Notes: generated from the letters alone by a model not told the origin. Shown: positions 12,127 through 23,017, numbered from the stretch's first letter. The stretch: 64,000 nt of DNA from Oscarella lobularis (GCF_947507565.1 NC_089186.1:2046001-2110000), one strand, 5' to 3'. Program-made: numbers and translations.

Positions 12127-15100
12127 GAGGGTAGGCGGTATATATATTCCGTCAGGCGTTGTTCGTACTCCGCCGGTAGGCGGTATATAGATTCCGTCAA
12201 GCGTTGTACGTACTCCTCCGGCAGGCGGTATATATATTTCGTCAGGCAGTGTTCGTACTCCGACGGTAGGCGGTATATATATTCCGTCAGGCGGCGTTCG
12301 TACTCCTCCGGCAGGCGGTATATATATTCCGTCAGGCGTTGTTCGTACTCCTCCGGCAGGCGGTATATATATTCCGTCAGGCGTTGCTCGTACTCCGCCG
12401 GTATATATATTCCGTCAGGCGTTGTTCGTACTCCGCCTGCAGGCGGTATATATATTCCGTCAGGCGTTGTACGTACTCCTCCAGCAGGCGGTATATATAT
12501 TTCGTCAGGCAGTGTTCGTACTCCGCCTGCAGGCGGTATATATATTCCGTCAAGCGGCGTTCGTACTCCTCCGGCAGGCGGTATATATATTCCGTCAGGC
12601 GGCGTTCGTACTACTCCGGCAGGCGGAATATATATTCCGTCAGGCATTGTTCGTACTCCGCCTGCAGGCGGTATATACATTCCGTCAGGCGTTGTTCGTA
12701 CTACTCCGGCAGGCGGAATATATATTCCGTCAGGCATTGTTCGTACTCCTCCGGCAGGCGGTATATATATTCCGTCAGGCGTTGCTCGTACTCCTCCGGT
12801 AGGCGGTATATATATTCCGTCAGGCGGCGTTCGTACTCCGCCTGCAGGCGGTATATATATTCCGTCAGGCGTTGTACGTACTCCTCCAGCAGGCGGTATA
12901 TTTATATTTCGTCAGGCAGTGTTCGTACTCCGCCGGTAGGCGGTATATATATTCCGTCAGGCGGCGTTCGTACTACTCCGGCAGGCGGTATATATATTCC
13001 GTCAGGCGGCGTTCGTACTCCTCCGGCAGGCGGTATATATACTCCGTCAGGCGGCGTTCGTACTCCGCCTGCAGGCGGTATATATATTCCGTCAGGCGTT
13101 GTACGTACTCCGCCTGCAGGCGGTATATTTATATTTCGTCAGGCAGTGTTCGTACTCCGCCGGTAGGCGGTATATATATTCCGTCAGGCGGCGTTCGTAC
13201 TACTCCGGCAGGCGGTATATATATTCCGTCAGGCGGCGTTCGTACTACTCCGGCAGGCGGTATATATATTCCGTCAGGCGTTGTTCGTACTCCTCCGGCA
13301 GGCGGTATATATATTCCGTCAGGCGTTGCTCGTACTCCTCCGGCAGGCGGTATATATATTCCGTCAGGCGTTGCTCGTACTCCTCCGGCAGGCGGTATAT
13401 ATATTCCGTCAGGCGTTGTACGTACTCCGCCTGCAGGCGGTATATATATTCCGTCAGGCGTTGTACGTACTCCTCCAGCAGGCGGTATATATATTTCATC
13501 AGGCGGCGTTCGTACTACTCCGGCAGGCGGTATATATATTCTGTCAGGCGTTGTACGTACTCCTCCGGCAGGCGGTATATATATTCCGTCAGGCGTTGCT
13601 CGTACTCCGCCGGTAGGCGGTATATATATTCCGTCAGGCGTTGTTCGTACTCCGCCTGCAGGCGGTATATATATTCCGTCAGGCGTTGTTCGTACTCCGC
13701 CTGCAGGCGGTATATTTATATTTCGTCAGGCAGTGTTCGTACTCCTCCGGCAGGCGGTATATATATTCCGTCAGGCGTTGTTGGTACTCCGCCTGCAGGC
13801 GGTATATATATTCCGTCAGGCGTTGTTCGTACTCCGCCTGCAGGCGGTATATACATTCCGTCAGGCGTTGTTCGTACTCCTCCGGCAGGCGGTATATATA
13901 TTCCGTCAGGCGTTGCTCGTACTCCTCCGGTAGGCGGTATATATATTCCGTCAGGCGGCGTTCGTACTCCGCCTGCAGGCGGTATATATATTCCGTCAGG
14001 CGTTGTACGTACTCCTCCAGCAGGCGGTATATTTATATTTCGTCAGGCAGTGTTCGTACTCCGCCGGTAGGCGGTATATATATTCCGTCAGGCGGCGTTC
14101 GTACTACTCCGGCAGGCGGTATATATATTCCGTCAGGCGGCGTTCGTACTACTCCGGCAGGCGGTATATATATTCCGTCAGGCGTTGTTCGTACTCCTCC
14201 GGCAGGCGGTATATATATTCCGTCAGGCGTTGCTCGTACTCCTCCGGTAGGCGGTATATATATTCCGTCAGGCGGCGTTCGTACTCCTCCGGCAGGCGGT
14301 ATATATATTCCGTCAGGCGTTGTACGTACTCCTCCAGCAGGCGGTATATTTATATTTCGTCAGGCAGTGTTCGTACTCCGCCGGTAGGCGGTATATATAT
14401 TCCGTCAGGCGGCGTTCGTACTACTCCGGCAGGCGGTATATATATTCCGTCAGGCGGCGTTCGTACTACTCCGGCAGGCGGTATATATATTCCGTCAGGC
14501 GTTGTTCGTACTCCTCCGGCAGGCGGTATATATATTCCGTCAGGCGTTGCTCGTACTCCTCCGGTAGGCGGTATATATATTCCGTCAGGCGGCGTTCGTA
14601 CTCCTCCGGCAGGCGGTATATATATTCCGTCAGGCGTTGTACGTACTCCTCCAGCAGGCGGTATATTTATATTTCGTCAGGCAGTGTTCGTACTCCGCCG
14701 GTAGGCGGTATATATATTCCGTCAGGCGGCGTTCGTACTCCTCCGGCAGGCGGTATATATATTCCGTCAGGCGGCGTTCGTACTACTCCGGCAGGCGGTA
14801 TATATATTCCGTCAGGCATTGTTCGTACTCCGCCTGCAGGCGGTATATACATTCCGTCAGGCGTTGTTCGTACTCCTCCGGCAGGCGGTATATATATTCC
14901 GTCAGGCGGCGTTCGTACTACTCCGGCAGGCGGTATATATATTCCGTCAGGCGGCGTTCGTACTACTCCGGCAGGCGGTATATATATTCCGTCAGGCGTT
15001 GTTCGTACTCCTCCGGCAGGCGGTATATATATTCCGTCAGGCGGCGTTCGTACTCCTCCGGCAGGCGGTATATATATTCCGTCAGGCGTTGTACGTACTC

Positions 15101-15756
15101 CTCCAGCAGGCGGTATATTTATATTTCGTCAGGCAGTGTTCGTACTCCGCCGGTAGGCGGTATATATATTCCGTCAGGCGGCGTTTGTACTCCTCCGGCA
15201 GGCGGTATATATATTCCGTCAGGCAGCGTTCGTACTACTCCGGCAGGCGGTATATATATTCCGTCAGGCATTGTTCGTACTCCGCCTGCAGGCGGTATAT
15301 ACATTCCGTCAGGCGTTGTTCGTACTCCTCCGGCAGGCGGTATATATATTCCGTCAGGCGTTGCTCGTACTCCGCCGGTAAGCGGTATATATATTCCGTC
15401 AGGCGGCGTTCGTACTCCTCCGGCAGGCGGTATATATATTCCGTCAGGCGTTGTTCGTACTCCGCCTGCAGGCGGTATATATATTCCGTCAGGCGTTGTA
15501 CGTACTCCGCCTGCAGGCGGTATATATATTCCGTCAGGCGTTGTACGTACTCCTCCAGCAGGCGATATATATATTTCGTCAGGCGGCGTTCGTACTACTC
15601 CGGCAGGCGGTATATATATTCTGTCAGGCGTTGTACGTACTCCTCCGGCAGGCGGTATATATATTCCGTCAGGCGTTTTCGTACTCCGCCTGCAGACGGT
15701 ATATATATTGCGTTAGGCATTGTTCGTACTCCTCCGCAAACGGTATATATATTCCT
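12127..15756. repeat. 45-bp minisatellite with 317-bp higher-order repeat
   Basis: About 80 tandem copies of a 45-bp unit of the form GGCGGTATATATATTCCGTC / AGGCGTTGTTCGTACTCC / TCCGGCA fill the space between the 3' end of the WD40 gene and the 5' end of GSPT. Because 45 is divisible by three and the unit has few stops, long open frames appear in several frames on both strands (for example repeats of YIPSGVVRTPPAGGI, or YIYSVRRCSYSSGRR one frame over). Some units contain a 2-bp insertion giving TATATTTATATTTCGTC; these recur at about 14035, 14352 and 14669, spaced exactly 317 bp (seven units plus 2 bp), so a seven-unit block was amplified. Units ending CCGCCTGCAGGCGG carry a perfect 14-bp palindrome. 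I regard the open frames as by-products, not a protein. Confidence 0.95.
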
Positions 15757-15892
15757 TTAGGAGATATTCGTAGTGACGGCATATCTATGGATTGCACCAT
15801 TTATTTGTCATGCACGAAGGAGGACGTATAGGTGCACATATCTGCGATTGTCATGCAGGAAAGGCTAAATATAAAGAGTAGTAATTATTTTT

Positions 15893-16801
15893 TTAGCGCC
15901 ATACTATGGCTGTGTTGTCAGCAGAAGCGCTAGCCAAGTGATTCCCAGATGGACTAAACTTGCAGCCTTGAACGGCTCCCTTGTGACCCTTTAGAACAAT
16001 TCCAGCCTTTCCACCGATAACCCTTGGATCCCACAGAACGACATTCTTGTCGGCCGACCCGGTCGCAATTGCCGTTCCGTCTTTGTAGAAGGCACAGCAA
16101 TCGATTGGTTCCTCGTGGGCGCCTTCCAACGTGTTTCCCACTTCGCCAACCATGACGTTCCAAATTCGCAATTTCGTGTCGCTCGACGTCGCCAGCTTCG
16201 AACTGTCCGGCGAAAACTGACAGAATCGTATTCCGCCGAACGGATCTTTGAGTTTGTGCGTCAATTTCGCCGAATTTCGATTCCACAATTGAACGGTGCC
16301 GTCTTTCGACGCCGTCGCCAGCAGAACGCCGTCGGGCGAAAAACTCACCGACGTGACGGCGTCCTTGTGACCGGAAAGCGTCTGACTCTTTCCGTTCTTG
16401 CGCAAATCCCACAGACGCGCCGTTTTGTCGGTCGACGACGACGCGACCAATTTGCCGTCGGACGAGAAGCAAGCGTCGGTAACGCCCTCGCTGTGACCGG
16501 TGAGACTCAGCGTCGGCTTCTGAATCTTCACGTCCCACACGAAAACGGCGCCGTCCGCCGAAGCGGAGAGCAATTGGTCGCCGTTCGACGAATAATCGAC
16601 GGCGGTCACCGCCCCTTTGTGCGCACGCAACGTTCGCGTCGATTTACCCGTTTTCGCTTCCCAAAGCGATATGCAATGATCGGCGGCGCCCGTGACGATC
16701 GTTTTGCCGTCGGGCGAGTAGGTGACCGAGTGCACGGAGTCCTTGTGCTTCGAGAGCGTGTGCTTGACTTCGCCGCGAAACGAACTGCTGCTCTGGCCCA
16801 T
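15893..16801 (-). CDS. Single-exon WD40-repeat protein, 302 aa
   Basis: One uninterrupted frame starts at ATG 16801 (MGQSSSSFRGEVKHTL). It is made almost wholly of about seven WD40 repeats, each about 40 residues with GH...V...FSPDG...ATGSAD..V.LW wording, ending at NTAIVWR. Seven repeats would close one beta-propeller, a protein-interaction scaffold. There is no signal peptide or extra domain. The N-terminus MGQSSSS has Gly2 followed by small residues, so N-myristoylation is conceivable; that is inference. It is intronless, unlike almost every neighbour, which hints at a retrocopy origin. Its first 25 codons recur as a broken copy at 23018-23093. I cannot assign a specific orthologue. Confidence 0.88.
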   Translation of the reverse strand: MGQSSSSFRGEVKHTLSKHKDSVHSVTYSPDGKTIVTGAADHCISLWEAKTGKSTRTLRAHKGAVTAVDYSSNGDQLLSASADGAVFVWDVKIQKPTLSLTGHSEGVTDACFSSDGKLVASSSTDKTARLWDLRKNGKSQTLSGHKDAVTSVSFSPDGVLLATASKDGTVQLWNRNSAKLTHKLKDPFGGIRFCQFSPDSSKLATSSDTKLRIWNVMVGEVGNTLEGAHEEPIDCCAFYKDGTAIATGSADKNVVLWDPRVIGGKAGIVLKGHKGAVQGCKFSPSGNHLASASADNTAIVWR

Positions 16802-16917
16802 GACACGTCAAAATTCGGTTGACAAAACAAAAATTGAAAGGAGCTACGTTCTAAACAATCGTCGGGACGTTTCTATGCGAATGACGTAAGAGGAATGCAC
16901 GTGCGGCAAACTAATTT

Positions 16918-17615
16918 CTAGTAGTCATTCTGCTGGCGCTTGTATTCCGCTTCAATGTGCGGTTTCGTTATTCCTACTAAGTTGTAGACCCTCAAGAGCT
17001 CGCCCACCGTGGGTTTTTCTGATCTAAGTTTCCACGACTCGAGAATTTTGTGAAGGCGAACGACGTGGCTCGTCGTGCTCTCCTTGGTCTCGGCGATCTC
17101 TGCGACACTCGAACTCAACTTCGTAGCGATTTCTTCCCACTTCGCTGCTCCCACACTGGCCAGGACTTGGTATAGCGCTTGGGGCGGAGCTTTGCCAAGG
17201 GGAGGAAGTATTGACGAACCTGAAACATACGGTGTGAAAGCAGAACCGGCCGGAAAAAAAGTTTCTACTGACTGGGTGTAGTAGTACTTGTGCCGGTGTG
17301 GCCATTGCCAGATGGAGATTCTCCCCGCCGCAGGAGATCGTGCAACTTTTTGCCTTCCTCTTGTAGCACAGCCTCGCAGAACGAATCAAAAGACGGCGAC
17401 GGATGCTTTCGAATGATCTGGAATAGTTTTCGAGCGACGGTCGAGGGCGCTGTCTTCTTGTCCAATTCCGCCATTATGTCGTCGTATTGATGCTCAGTCA
17501 GGCAGCCGTTCGTTTGCAGTCTATCTAAAAGGCCACCGCCGAGAAGATTAGAGAGCAAAGTCACGGCGTCCGCCAGAACGGGAACGAGACGCGTTCTCCA
17601 CTGGGGGTCGGCCAT
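16918..17615 (-). CDS. CARD-Death domain adaptor protein, 214 aa (copy A)
   Basis: Two exons, 17615-17273 and 17219-16918, join A|GT in frame through a GTCAGT donor and a TTTCAG acceptor. The first encodes a CARD-like six-helix domain, residues about 3-95 (LVPVLAD, LLDRLQTNGCLTEHQYDDI, ARKLFQIIRKHP, SFCEAVLQEEG, LHDLL). After a Ser/Thr/Pro linker the second encodes a Death domain (LYQVLASVGAAKWEEIA, RLHKILESWKLR, PTVGELLRVYNLVG). The order CARD then Death resembles the adaptor CRADD/RAIDD, which links caspases to Death-domain partners; the family role is established, its use here is inferred. A close duplicate lies at 23217-23908. The promoter has CRE-, NRF1- and ETS-like sites. Confidence 0.85.
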
Positions 17616-17619
17616 GGTG

Positions 17620-17649
17620 TTACGTCACCTCGCATGCGCACTCACTTCC
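17620..17649 (-). promoter_or_regulatory. Putative core promoter motifs of CARD-Death gene A
   Basis: Just upstream of the ATG lie TACGTCAC (CRE half-site), GCATGCGCA (NRF1-like) and CACTTCC (ETS-like) within 30 bp. The same trio is conserved upstream of the duplicate gene (23914-23943), which supports function, though recent duplication alone could explain it. Confidence 0.4.
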
Positions 17650-17997
17650 TCCAGCAATTTGCCTTCCTTTACGATATCAAAGTGAACCTAAATTTTAGTG
17701 ATGGGACAATTCGCAAACTGCATCCTTTTTCACCCACTCCGATGTAAATTGTCGTAATTATCAAGTGTACACTAGAGAATGATGGCCCGGTGTTCACCGT
17801 GTTGCCATCATGCAGAGCCTCCCACCGCTTACCGTACGCGAGTGCATAACATAGTGTGACGTCATAGTTTTTATGCTGTCACATATTCACGTTGTCATTA
17901 CAGCCGTTAGCTACTACAGCTCAGTCCTACCTACATACTGTAAATACAGTACTTGCATGATTGCTGTGTTTTCCTAATTAGGCGCTTTTCTGACGTA
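17650..17997. other. Intergenic sequence without recognisable gene
   Basis: AT-rich intergenic DNA between the CARD-Death gene and the MITE. The first dozen or so bases match the corresponding flank of the duplicate (to about 17665). No other feature was seen. Confidence 0.6.
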
Positions 17998-18680
17998 CAG
18001 TACAGTGCGTGCCAGCATAAATGGCCACAAAACGCGCGCTAAGATCACTGTAGATCACTCGCTGCAAGACATACAGTGTCACTGTGTGTCAACGAAAATC
18101 GCTCTAATGCCTATTTTAAACAGGGATGTCAGTTTGACTTTTGTGGGACGTACTCCCAAAGATTTAAATTTTTTGCAAGTTTAGCGCGCGCTAATTTTGT
18201 AAAGGAAAGAACATTTTCAAATTCGCCGATAATAAATTTCTAAACAATGCACGTGAGAAGCCATTTATAGAGTGAGTTTCTTTCTAACTTGATCCCTAAC
18301 GGAAAAAAATGCATTTCTATTTACGTCACGTGACATCCGTTTCTTTCCACCGAATTACTGTATTGAAAATCAAAGATAATAAAGTTTTAGAAAATGGTAT
18401 AAAGTGACAGATGAGTTTATGAAAGCCGTCATATGTTGTTTGAAACTGGAAAAAAACGAACTTTTCTGTGTTCTTAGCAAAACGTATAGAAACGTTGTCT
18501 GCGGTGAAATCAAAACCGTTTTCTTACAAAATAGACGTAAATAGAAATGCTAGACTTCATTGGAAATCCTTGATGTGACGATCAAACGTCAAAACTACGC
18601 CAAATGTAAACTACGCTCTGAATTCCTCGCGCGCTACTAAAAGTCCCGTTTGGCCATTTATGCTGGCACGCACTGTACTG
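17998..18680. mobile_element. 683-bp MITE with 30-bp perfect terminal inverted repeats, TA target duplication
   Basis: The left end 17998-18027 (CAGTACAGTGCGTGCC...) is the exact reverse complement of 18651-18680, 30 bp with no mismatch. Each end is flanked by TA (17996-17997 and 18681-18682), the target duplication of Tc1/mariner-type transposases. An inner inverted pair reading GCATTTCTATTTACGTC is found at about 18309-18326 and 18533-18549. No transposase frame is present, so the element is non-autonomous. Confidence 0.9.
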
Positions 18681-18721
18681 TATTTGATAATGTGCTCTGT
18701 ATTTGAGGAGGACCTATGCAT

Positions 18722-18754
18722 GTGTACGGGTCATATTTCCTGTTACCCGTACAC
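18722..18754. repeat. Short perfect hairpin
   Basis: GTGTACGGGT at 18722-18731 pairs exactly with ACCCGTACAC at 18745-18754 around a 13-nt loop, in the stretch between the MITE and the LINE reading frame. It may lie in the LINE 5' untranslated region; its role is unknown. Confidence 0.7.
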
Positions 18755-18981
18755 GCGTACATACCCACCCATATACTGTACATGTGACTGGATACTTTTG
18801 ATTGTGACGTCAGAGCGTGACAATCAAAACTGTCGTTTCGGTTTCTCAGCGCATTTATAACACGGAAAATAGCACAGATCAATTGGAAATAAGGGTTTCT
18901 AAGCATTTTTTTCGTTTCTGAAAGAAAAAACGCTTTATTCGCGCCGTAAATCGCCTTTTTGGCGGACTCGCGAGTGCCCGG

Positions 18982-21900
18982 ATGATCAACCGTCAGTTTG
19001 AAATTTTGCTCTCTCTTCTCACGTTTTTGGCAATCTTCTCACTTGTAAATATTTCTCGAATTAGTGAAAAACATGATCATCGTTATTCTCGTTTTCCGAA
19101 ATCATCGTTTTTTCCTGAATTTTCGTCAAGTTTTCAAAAAAATTTTCTAACTTCGTCGATTCTTCCCGTATTTTACCCGCGTGATTACGTAATGGTTTTC
19201 AGATTCTCTTTGAAGATTAATTATTGGGCCATATTGGTTCGTCATCGTTTCAATTACAAAATCATGATGGCTCGTCATCGTTTTCAATTCAAATTCAAGA
19301 TTGACTCTCGTCTATATTCTTCTGTCGTGTATTTCAATCGTGAAATTTGCCAGGGTTTTTTGCTACTACTTCTCTTCCTTTGTGGGGATGTTGAGCTTAA
19401 CCCGGGCCCTGTGAAATATCCGTGTGGTTGGTGCAGTAAATCGGTTAGATCTGATCAAGAGAGTATTCTTTGTGATTTCTGTCAACGTTGGTATCACTCT
19501 AAATGTGAACGTCTGCCACCTTCTGATTACACTTATCTCTGCTCTGAATCAGATTCTCTAGAATGGGAGTGTTCCCGTTGTGCTCTTCCATTCACAAATT
19601 TGAATCTTCATTCGGATGAATCGTCGTCATTAGACTCCATCATACTTGATGACAATTTGAGTTCCACATCGACTGATTCAGTCATGATTTCCGCATTGGA
19701 TAATGACACGTCTTTGCTCTTGGACCCTTCGAATCTAACTCAATATGGGGAGCCTATCACTTCTCTTCGGTCCTATCACTGCTCAAACTCTGGTGTCATC
19801 TTTGCACATCTCAATATCAACAGTCTTATTGCCAAACTGGACTGGATTCGACTCATTCTACGACGTTGTTCAGTGGATGTTCTGGCACTCTCTGAAACAA
19901 AGCTGGATGACTCCATCTCTAATAATTTTCTTTGTGTCGAGGGATTTGAGCTTTTCAGAAATGATCGCTCACGTCATGGCGGAGGCGTCTGTTTATATTT
20001 CTCAAGCAAACTTTGTTCTTCATCACTTCCAGCTCCGGATTCACTACAAAATCTAGAAGTGATTCTTGCGGAAATACGCCTTCCTGGAAAATTGAAGAGT
20101 ATTGTGGGAGCAATTTATCGTCCTCCGTCAAGTAGTGTCTCCATCTTCATCGACTCTCTTTCTTCAATGTTAGATCACATCTACTCAGCTTCGTTCTCAG
20201 ATGTTTTGCTGATGGGGGATATAAATGTCGATCTCTCGAGCTCCTCGAAGACTTCAACGCAAGTCTCAGATTGCCTTGATCTCCTCCAACTAAAGAATTT
20301 AATTACTTCTCCTACTCGCGTCACTTCGTCTACGTCATCTCTTCTGGACGTAGCTTTGTCATCGATGCCAAGTTCCTTTACAGCACCTGCGTCTATTGAT
20401 GCATCGGGTATCAGTGATCATAACCTTATCTGTGTCGCCAGAAAGGTGCATCTTTCATCGTCTCGTCCTCCTCGTTTTTCTCGCAAGCCTCGAAGTGACT
20501 CGTCTGCCTTGGACTTTATTGAAGATCTTTATCATGTCCCTTGGTCTGTGATATCATCCTTCACTGATGTTAATGATCAATGGGACACGTGGAAGTCATT
20601 ATTCTTGGACGTGGTAAATCGTCACTTTCCTTTATCCTCGTCACGCCGGCGCAAACACTCTTCTCTTCCTTGGATGACTAAACAAATCATTGTTGACATC
20701 AGACAAAGAAATTTCTATCGAAAAGCCTCAATTTCTAGAAAGCGCCCTTTGGAGGAAAGGCGGTTTTTCAATGAAAAGTACAAGAAACAAAGAAATGTAA
20801 TCAAGTATCGCTTACGAGCGGCTAAGGAGAACTTTTTCATTGAGAAATTGACACTTCTTAGTCACAATCCCGCTCGGTTTTGGTCTACCATCAATTGCAT
20901 CACGGGACGACGTAAAGTTGTGTCTGATCAGCTCCCTTCTGCTGGTGAATTATGTGATCAATTCGCATCAGTAGTTGGTATGTCACAGAGCTCAGAGCGT
21001 CGGCCTCGTGGCCTACTAGAAGAAGATTCTCTTGAAACGCATTCTCAAGCTGATGACGTTAATTCTTCAATTTTATTCAACTTCCCCTTAGTGTCATCAG
21101 ATGAGGTCTCGGACCTCCTTAGAAGAATTGACGTCAACAAAGCCTCGGGTCATGATGGAATTGATGGGAAATTTTTAAAAATGGGAGCGTCTGCAATTTC
21201 ACCATCATTGGCAAGCCTTTTTAATACTTCTCTCCAATCTGGGGTATTTCCAGATGAGTGGAAGTGTGCCAAGGTTGTTCCCATTTTCAAATCGGGTTCA
21301 AGACTTGATCCCAAGAATTTTCGCCCGGTATCGTTGCTGCCAATTGTCTCAAAAATTTTGGAACATTTTGTCTTTCAATCTTTATGTGGCTACTTCGACA
21401 AGCACCTTCTTATTCCTGACTGCCAATTTGGCTTTCGAAAATCTCGGTCAACTCAAGATGCGATGGTTTGTTTGACTCAAGATCTTTTGTCTGGCAAGGA
21501 CGCAGGTCTTCGCTCGGCGGCTGTCTTTCTTGATGTTAAGAAGGCCTTTGACACAGTCGATCACAGTTTACTTCTCCGAGGTCTGTCATCGTGTGGAGTG
21601 AAGGGAAAGGTCCTGGCATGGCTCTCTTCTTACCTCTTGGATCGTCGACAATTTGTCTCGGTCGGCTCTACTGCTTCGAACTTGTCGCCAGTTAGGAGAG
21701 GAGTGCCTCAAGGTTCAAAATTAGGTCCTCTTTTATTCAATTTCTTCACCCGGAACATCACCTCGGTCGTCTCTTCTCAATCGTCTCTAATCCTTTACGC
21801 AGATGATGCCTGTCTTTATTCCAGCAACGAAACTTTTGAGGGAGCGGTTACTCAACTACAACAAGATATTAATAGTGTGACTTCATGGTACTCTGAGAAT

Positions 21901-22653
21901 CTGATGGCTCTCAATGGTCAAAAATCGGCTTTTCTGCTTTTTCCCAAGTTTCGTGATACTGAAGACACGTCGATCTATACGGTTTCGGTCAATAATGTCA
22001 TTCTGTCGCCTTCACCTCACGTGAGATACCTCGGGGTTTTGATTGATAGTCGTCTATCGTGGAAACCGCAGATGGACAACGTCATTAGGAAGGTTGGCCG
22101 AAAAATTGGTGTTCTTTACCGATGTCATCGTCTGTTATCCAACGCAGCTCGACTAGCGTTTGTTCGCTCAGTCATTCAACCGGACCTTGACTACGGGGCT
22201 GCCGTTTGGGCGGACGGATCAGCTGGCGTAATCAGCCGCTTAGCACAGATAGAAAAGAGGTATCTCCGTTGTCTGGCTGGTTTGCGTTATGACGATTCTA
22301 CGGCCTCTGTTGGAGGAGTAGCAGCACTTCTCGATCTATTTCGTCTCAATCCAATTCGCACAAGGCATGCTACTCAACTAGGAATGTTGAGTTACCGCTG
22401 CTTGTGCAACTCCGCCACAGCTTCTGTTCTCGCGGCGAAAATTGGGCGTATTCAGCGCACCGGTGCCGCCACTCGTCTCAGTGCTTCTGGGGTCAACGTC
22501 ATCCGACCACGCACCGAGGCACTTCGTCGTTCTCCATTCTTTCGGGCTCAAACTCTATGGAATTCGCTTCCGGCAATCATAAGAGGGAGTAATGATCCCG
22601 CGATCTTTAAATTGGGCCTGAAGAACTATTTCAATCAAAACTCTGTGTACTGA
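18982..22653 (+). CDS. LINE polyprotein: 2A motif, PHD-like finger, APE endonuclease, reverse transcriptase
   Basis: 1223 residues without a stop. Residues about 124-143 are a Leu-rich stretch ending CGDVELNPGP, the 2A consensus D-V/I-E-X-N-P-G-P, where ribosomes skip the Gly-Pro bond (here Gly142/Pro143, nt 19407/19408). A Cys4-His-Cys3-like PHD finger follows (CGWCSK, CDFCQRWYHSKC, WECSRC; about 147-202). The endonuclease starts near 274 (FAHLNINSL) with ALSETKLDD, GAIYRPP, MGDINVD and SDHNLI. The reverse transcriptase has FRPVSLLP, FGFRKSRST, FLDVKKAFDTVDH (Asp851), GVPQGSKLGP and the catalytic YADD (939-942). All key residues are present, so activity is plausible. 2A motifs in CR1/Rex1-like elements of some invertebrates are established. 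Confidence 0.93.
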   Translation: MINRQFEILLSLLTFLAIFSLVNISRISEKHDHRYSRFPKSSFFPEFSSSFQKNFLTSSILPVFYPRDYVMVFRFSLKINYWAILVRHRFNYKIMMARHRFQFKFKIDSRLYSSVVYFNREICQGFLLLLLFLCGDVELNPGPVKYPCGWCSKSVRSDQESILCDFCQRWYHSKCERLPPSDYTYLCSESDSLEWECSRCALPFTNLNLHSDESSSLDSIILDDNLSSTSTDSVMISALDNDTSLLLDPSNLTQYGEPITSLRSYHCSNSGVIFAHLNINSLIAKLDWIRLILRRCSVDVLALSETKLDDSISNNFLCVEGFELFRNDRSRHGGGVCLYFSSKLCSSSLPAPDSLQNLEVILAEIRLPGKLKSIVGAIYRPPSSSVSIFIDSLSSMLDHIYSASFSDVLLMGDINVDLSSSSKTSTQVSDCLDLLQLKNLITSPTRVTSSTSSLLDVALSSMPSSFTAPASIDASGISDHNLICVARKVHLSSSRPPRFSRKPRSDSSALDFIEDLYHVPWSVISSFTDVNDQWDTWKSLFLDVVNRHFPLSSSRRRKHSSLPWMTKQIIVDIRQRNFYRKASISRKRPLEERRFFNEKYKKQRNVIKYRLRAAKENFFIEKLTLLSHNPARFWSTINCITGRRKVVSDQLPSAGELCDQFASVVGMSQSSERRPRGLLEEDSLETHSQADDVNSSILFNFPLVSSDEVSDLLRRIDVNKASGHDGIDGKFLKMGASAISPSLASLFNTSLQSGVFPDEWKCAKVVPIFKSGSRLDPKNFRPVSLLPIVSKILEHFVFQSLCGYFDKHLLIPDCQFGFRKSRSTQDAMVCLTQDLLSGKDAGLRSAAVFLDVKKAFDTVDHSLLLRGLSSCGVKGKVLAWLSSYLLDRRQFVSVGSTASNLSPVRRGVPQGSKLGPLLFNFFTRNITSVVSSQSSLILYADDACLYSSNETFEGAVTQLQQDINSVTSWYSENLMALNGQKSAFLLFPKFRDTEDTSIYTVSVNNVILSPSPHVRYLGVLIDSRLSWKPQMDNVIRKVGRKIGVLYRCHRLLSNAARLAFVRSVIQPDLDYGAAVWADGSAGVISRLAQIEKRYLRCLAGLRYDDSTASVGGVAALLDLFRLNPIRTRHATQLGMLSYRCLCNSATASVLAAKIGRIQRTGAATRLSASGVNVIRPRTEALRRSPFFRAQTLWNSLPAIIRGSNDPAIFKLGLKNYFNQNSVY

Positions 22654-22802
22654 TTTAGAGGTTATATAGTTATAGTTGTAAATATTGTCATTTTTCTCTT
22701 TTCTCCTTTTGCTGTCATTCCCCTGTATACGGTTTCCTGGAAGATCGGCCCACGTGCTGAAGGATTTCCGTATTAAAATAAAACTGTGAACTGAACTGAA
22801 CT
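18982..22802 (+). mobile_element. CR1/Rex1-type non-LTR retrotransposon (LINE), apparently full coding length
   Basis: A single intact frame with zinc finger, endonuclease and reverse transcriptase is followed by a short 3' untranslated region. It ends in a GAACT pentamer run (about 22783-22805) rather than poly(A), as is usual for CR1-like elements, which end in short tandem repeats. The 5' limit cannot be fixed and I saw no clear target duplication. It sits between the two copies of the CARD-Death duplication. Confidence 0.88.
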
Positions 22803-22885
22803 GAACCGTTTTCGGCCCTATGTCACGCATGCGCTTTACAAAGTGAGGGTTTTTCTTATGTGACGTCACAATGCCGAGCGTGACG

Positions 22886-22886
22886 A

Positions 22887-22917
<31 letters not shown>

Positions 22918-22930
22918 TACATACAGACAC
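22886..22930. repeat. (CAGA)n/(CATA)n microsatellite
   Basis: About seven CAGA units, then CATACATACAGACA, follow a TGACGTCAC site in the interval between the LINE end and the duplicated WD40 start. Confidence 0.9.
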
Positions 22931-23017
22931 TTCCGGCCCTAAGATCACGTTTGAAAGAGCCTCCCTCCGTCGTTATACGGGCTCCACCCGTACAACTGTG
23001 GTGGTCGGCTCCATTAT

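Noticed and set aside
12339-15831. Many long open frames with repeating YIPSGVVRTPP-type or YIYSVRRCSYS-type peptides
   Set aside because: They occur in several frames and on both strands as a by-product of a 45-bp stop-poor repeat, and 2-bp insertions shift each of them.
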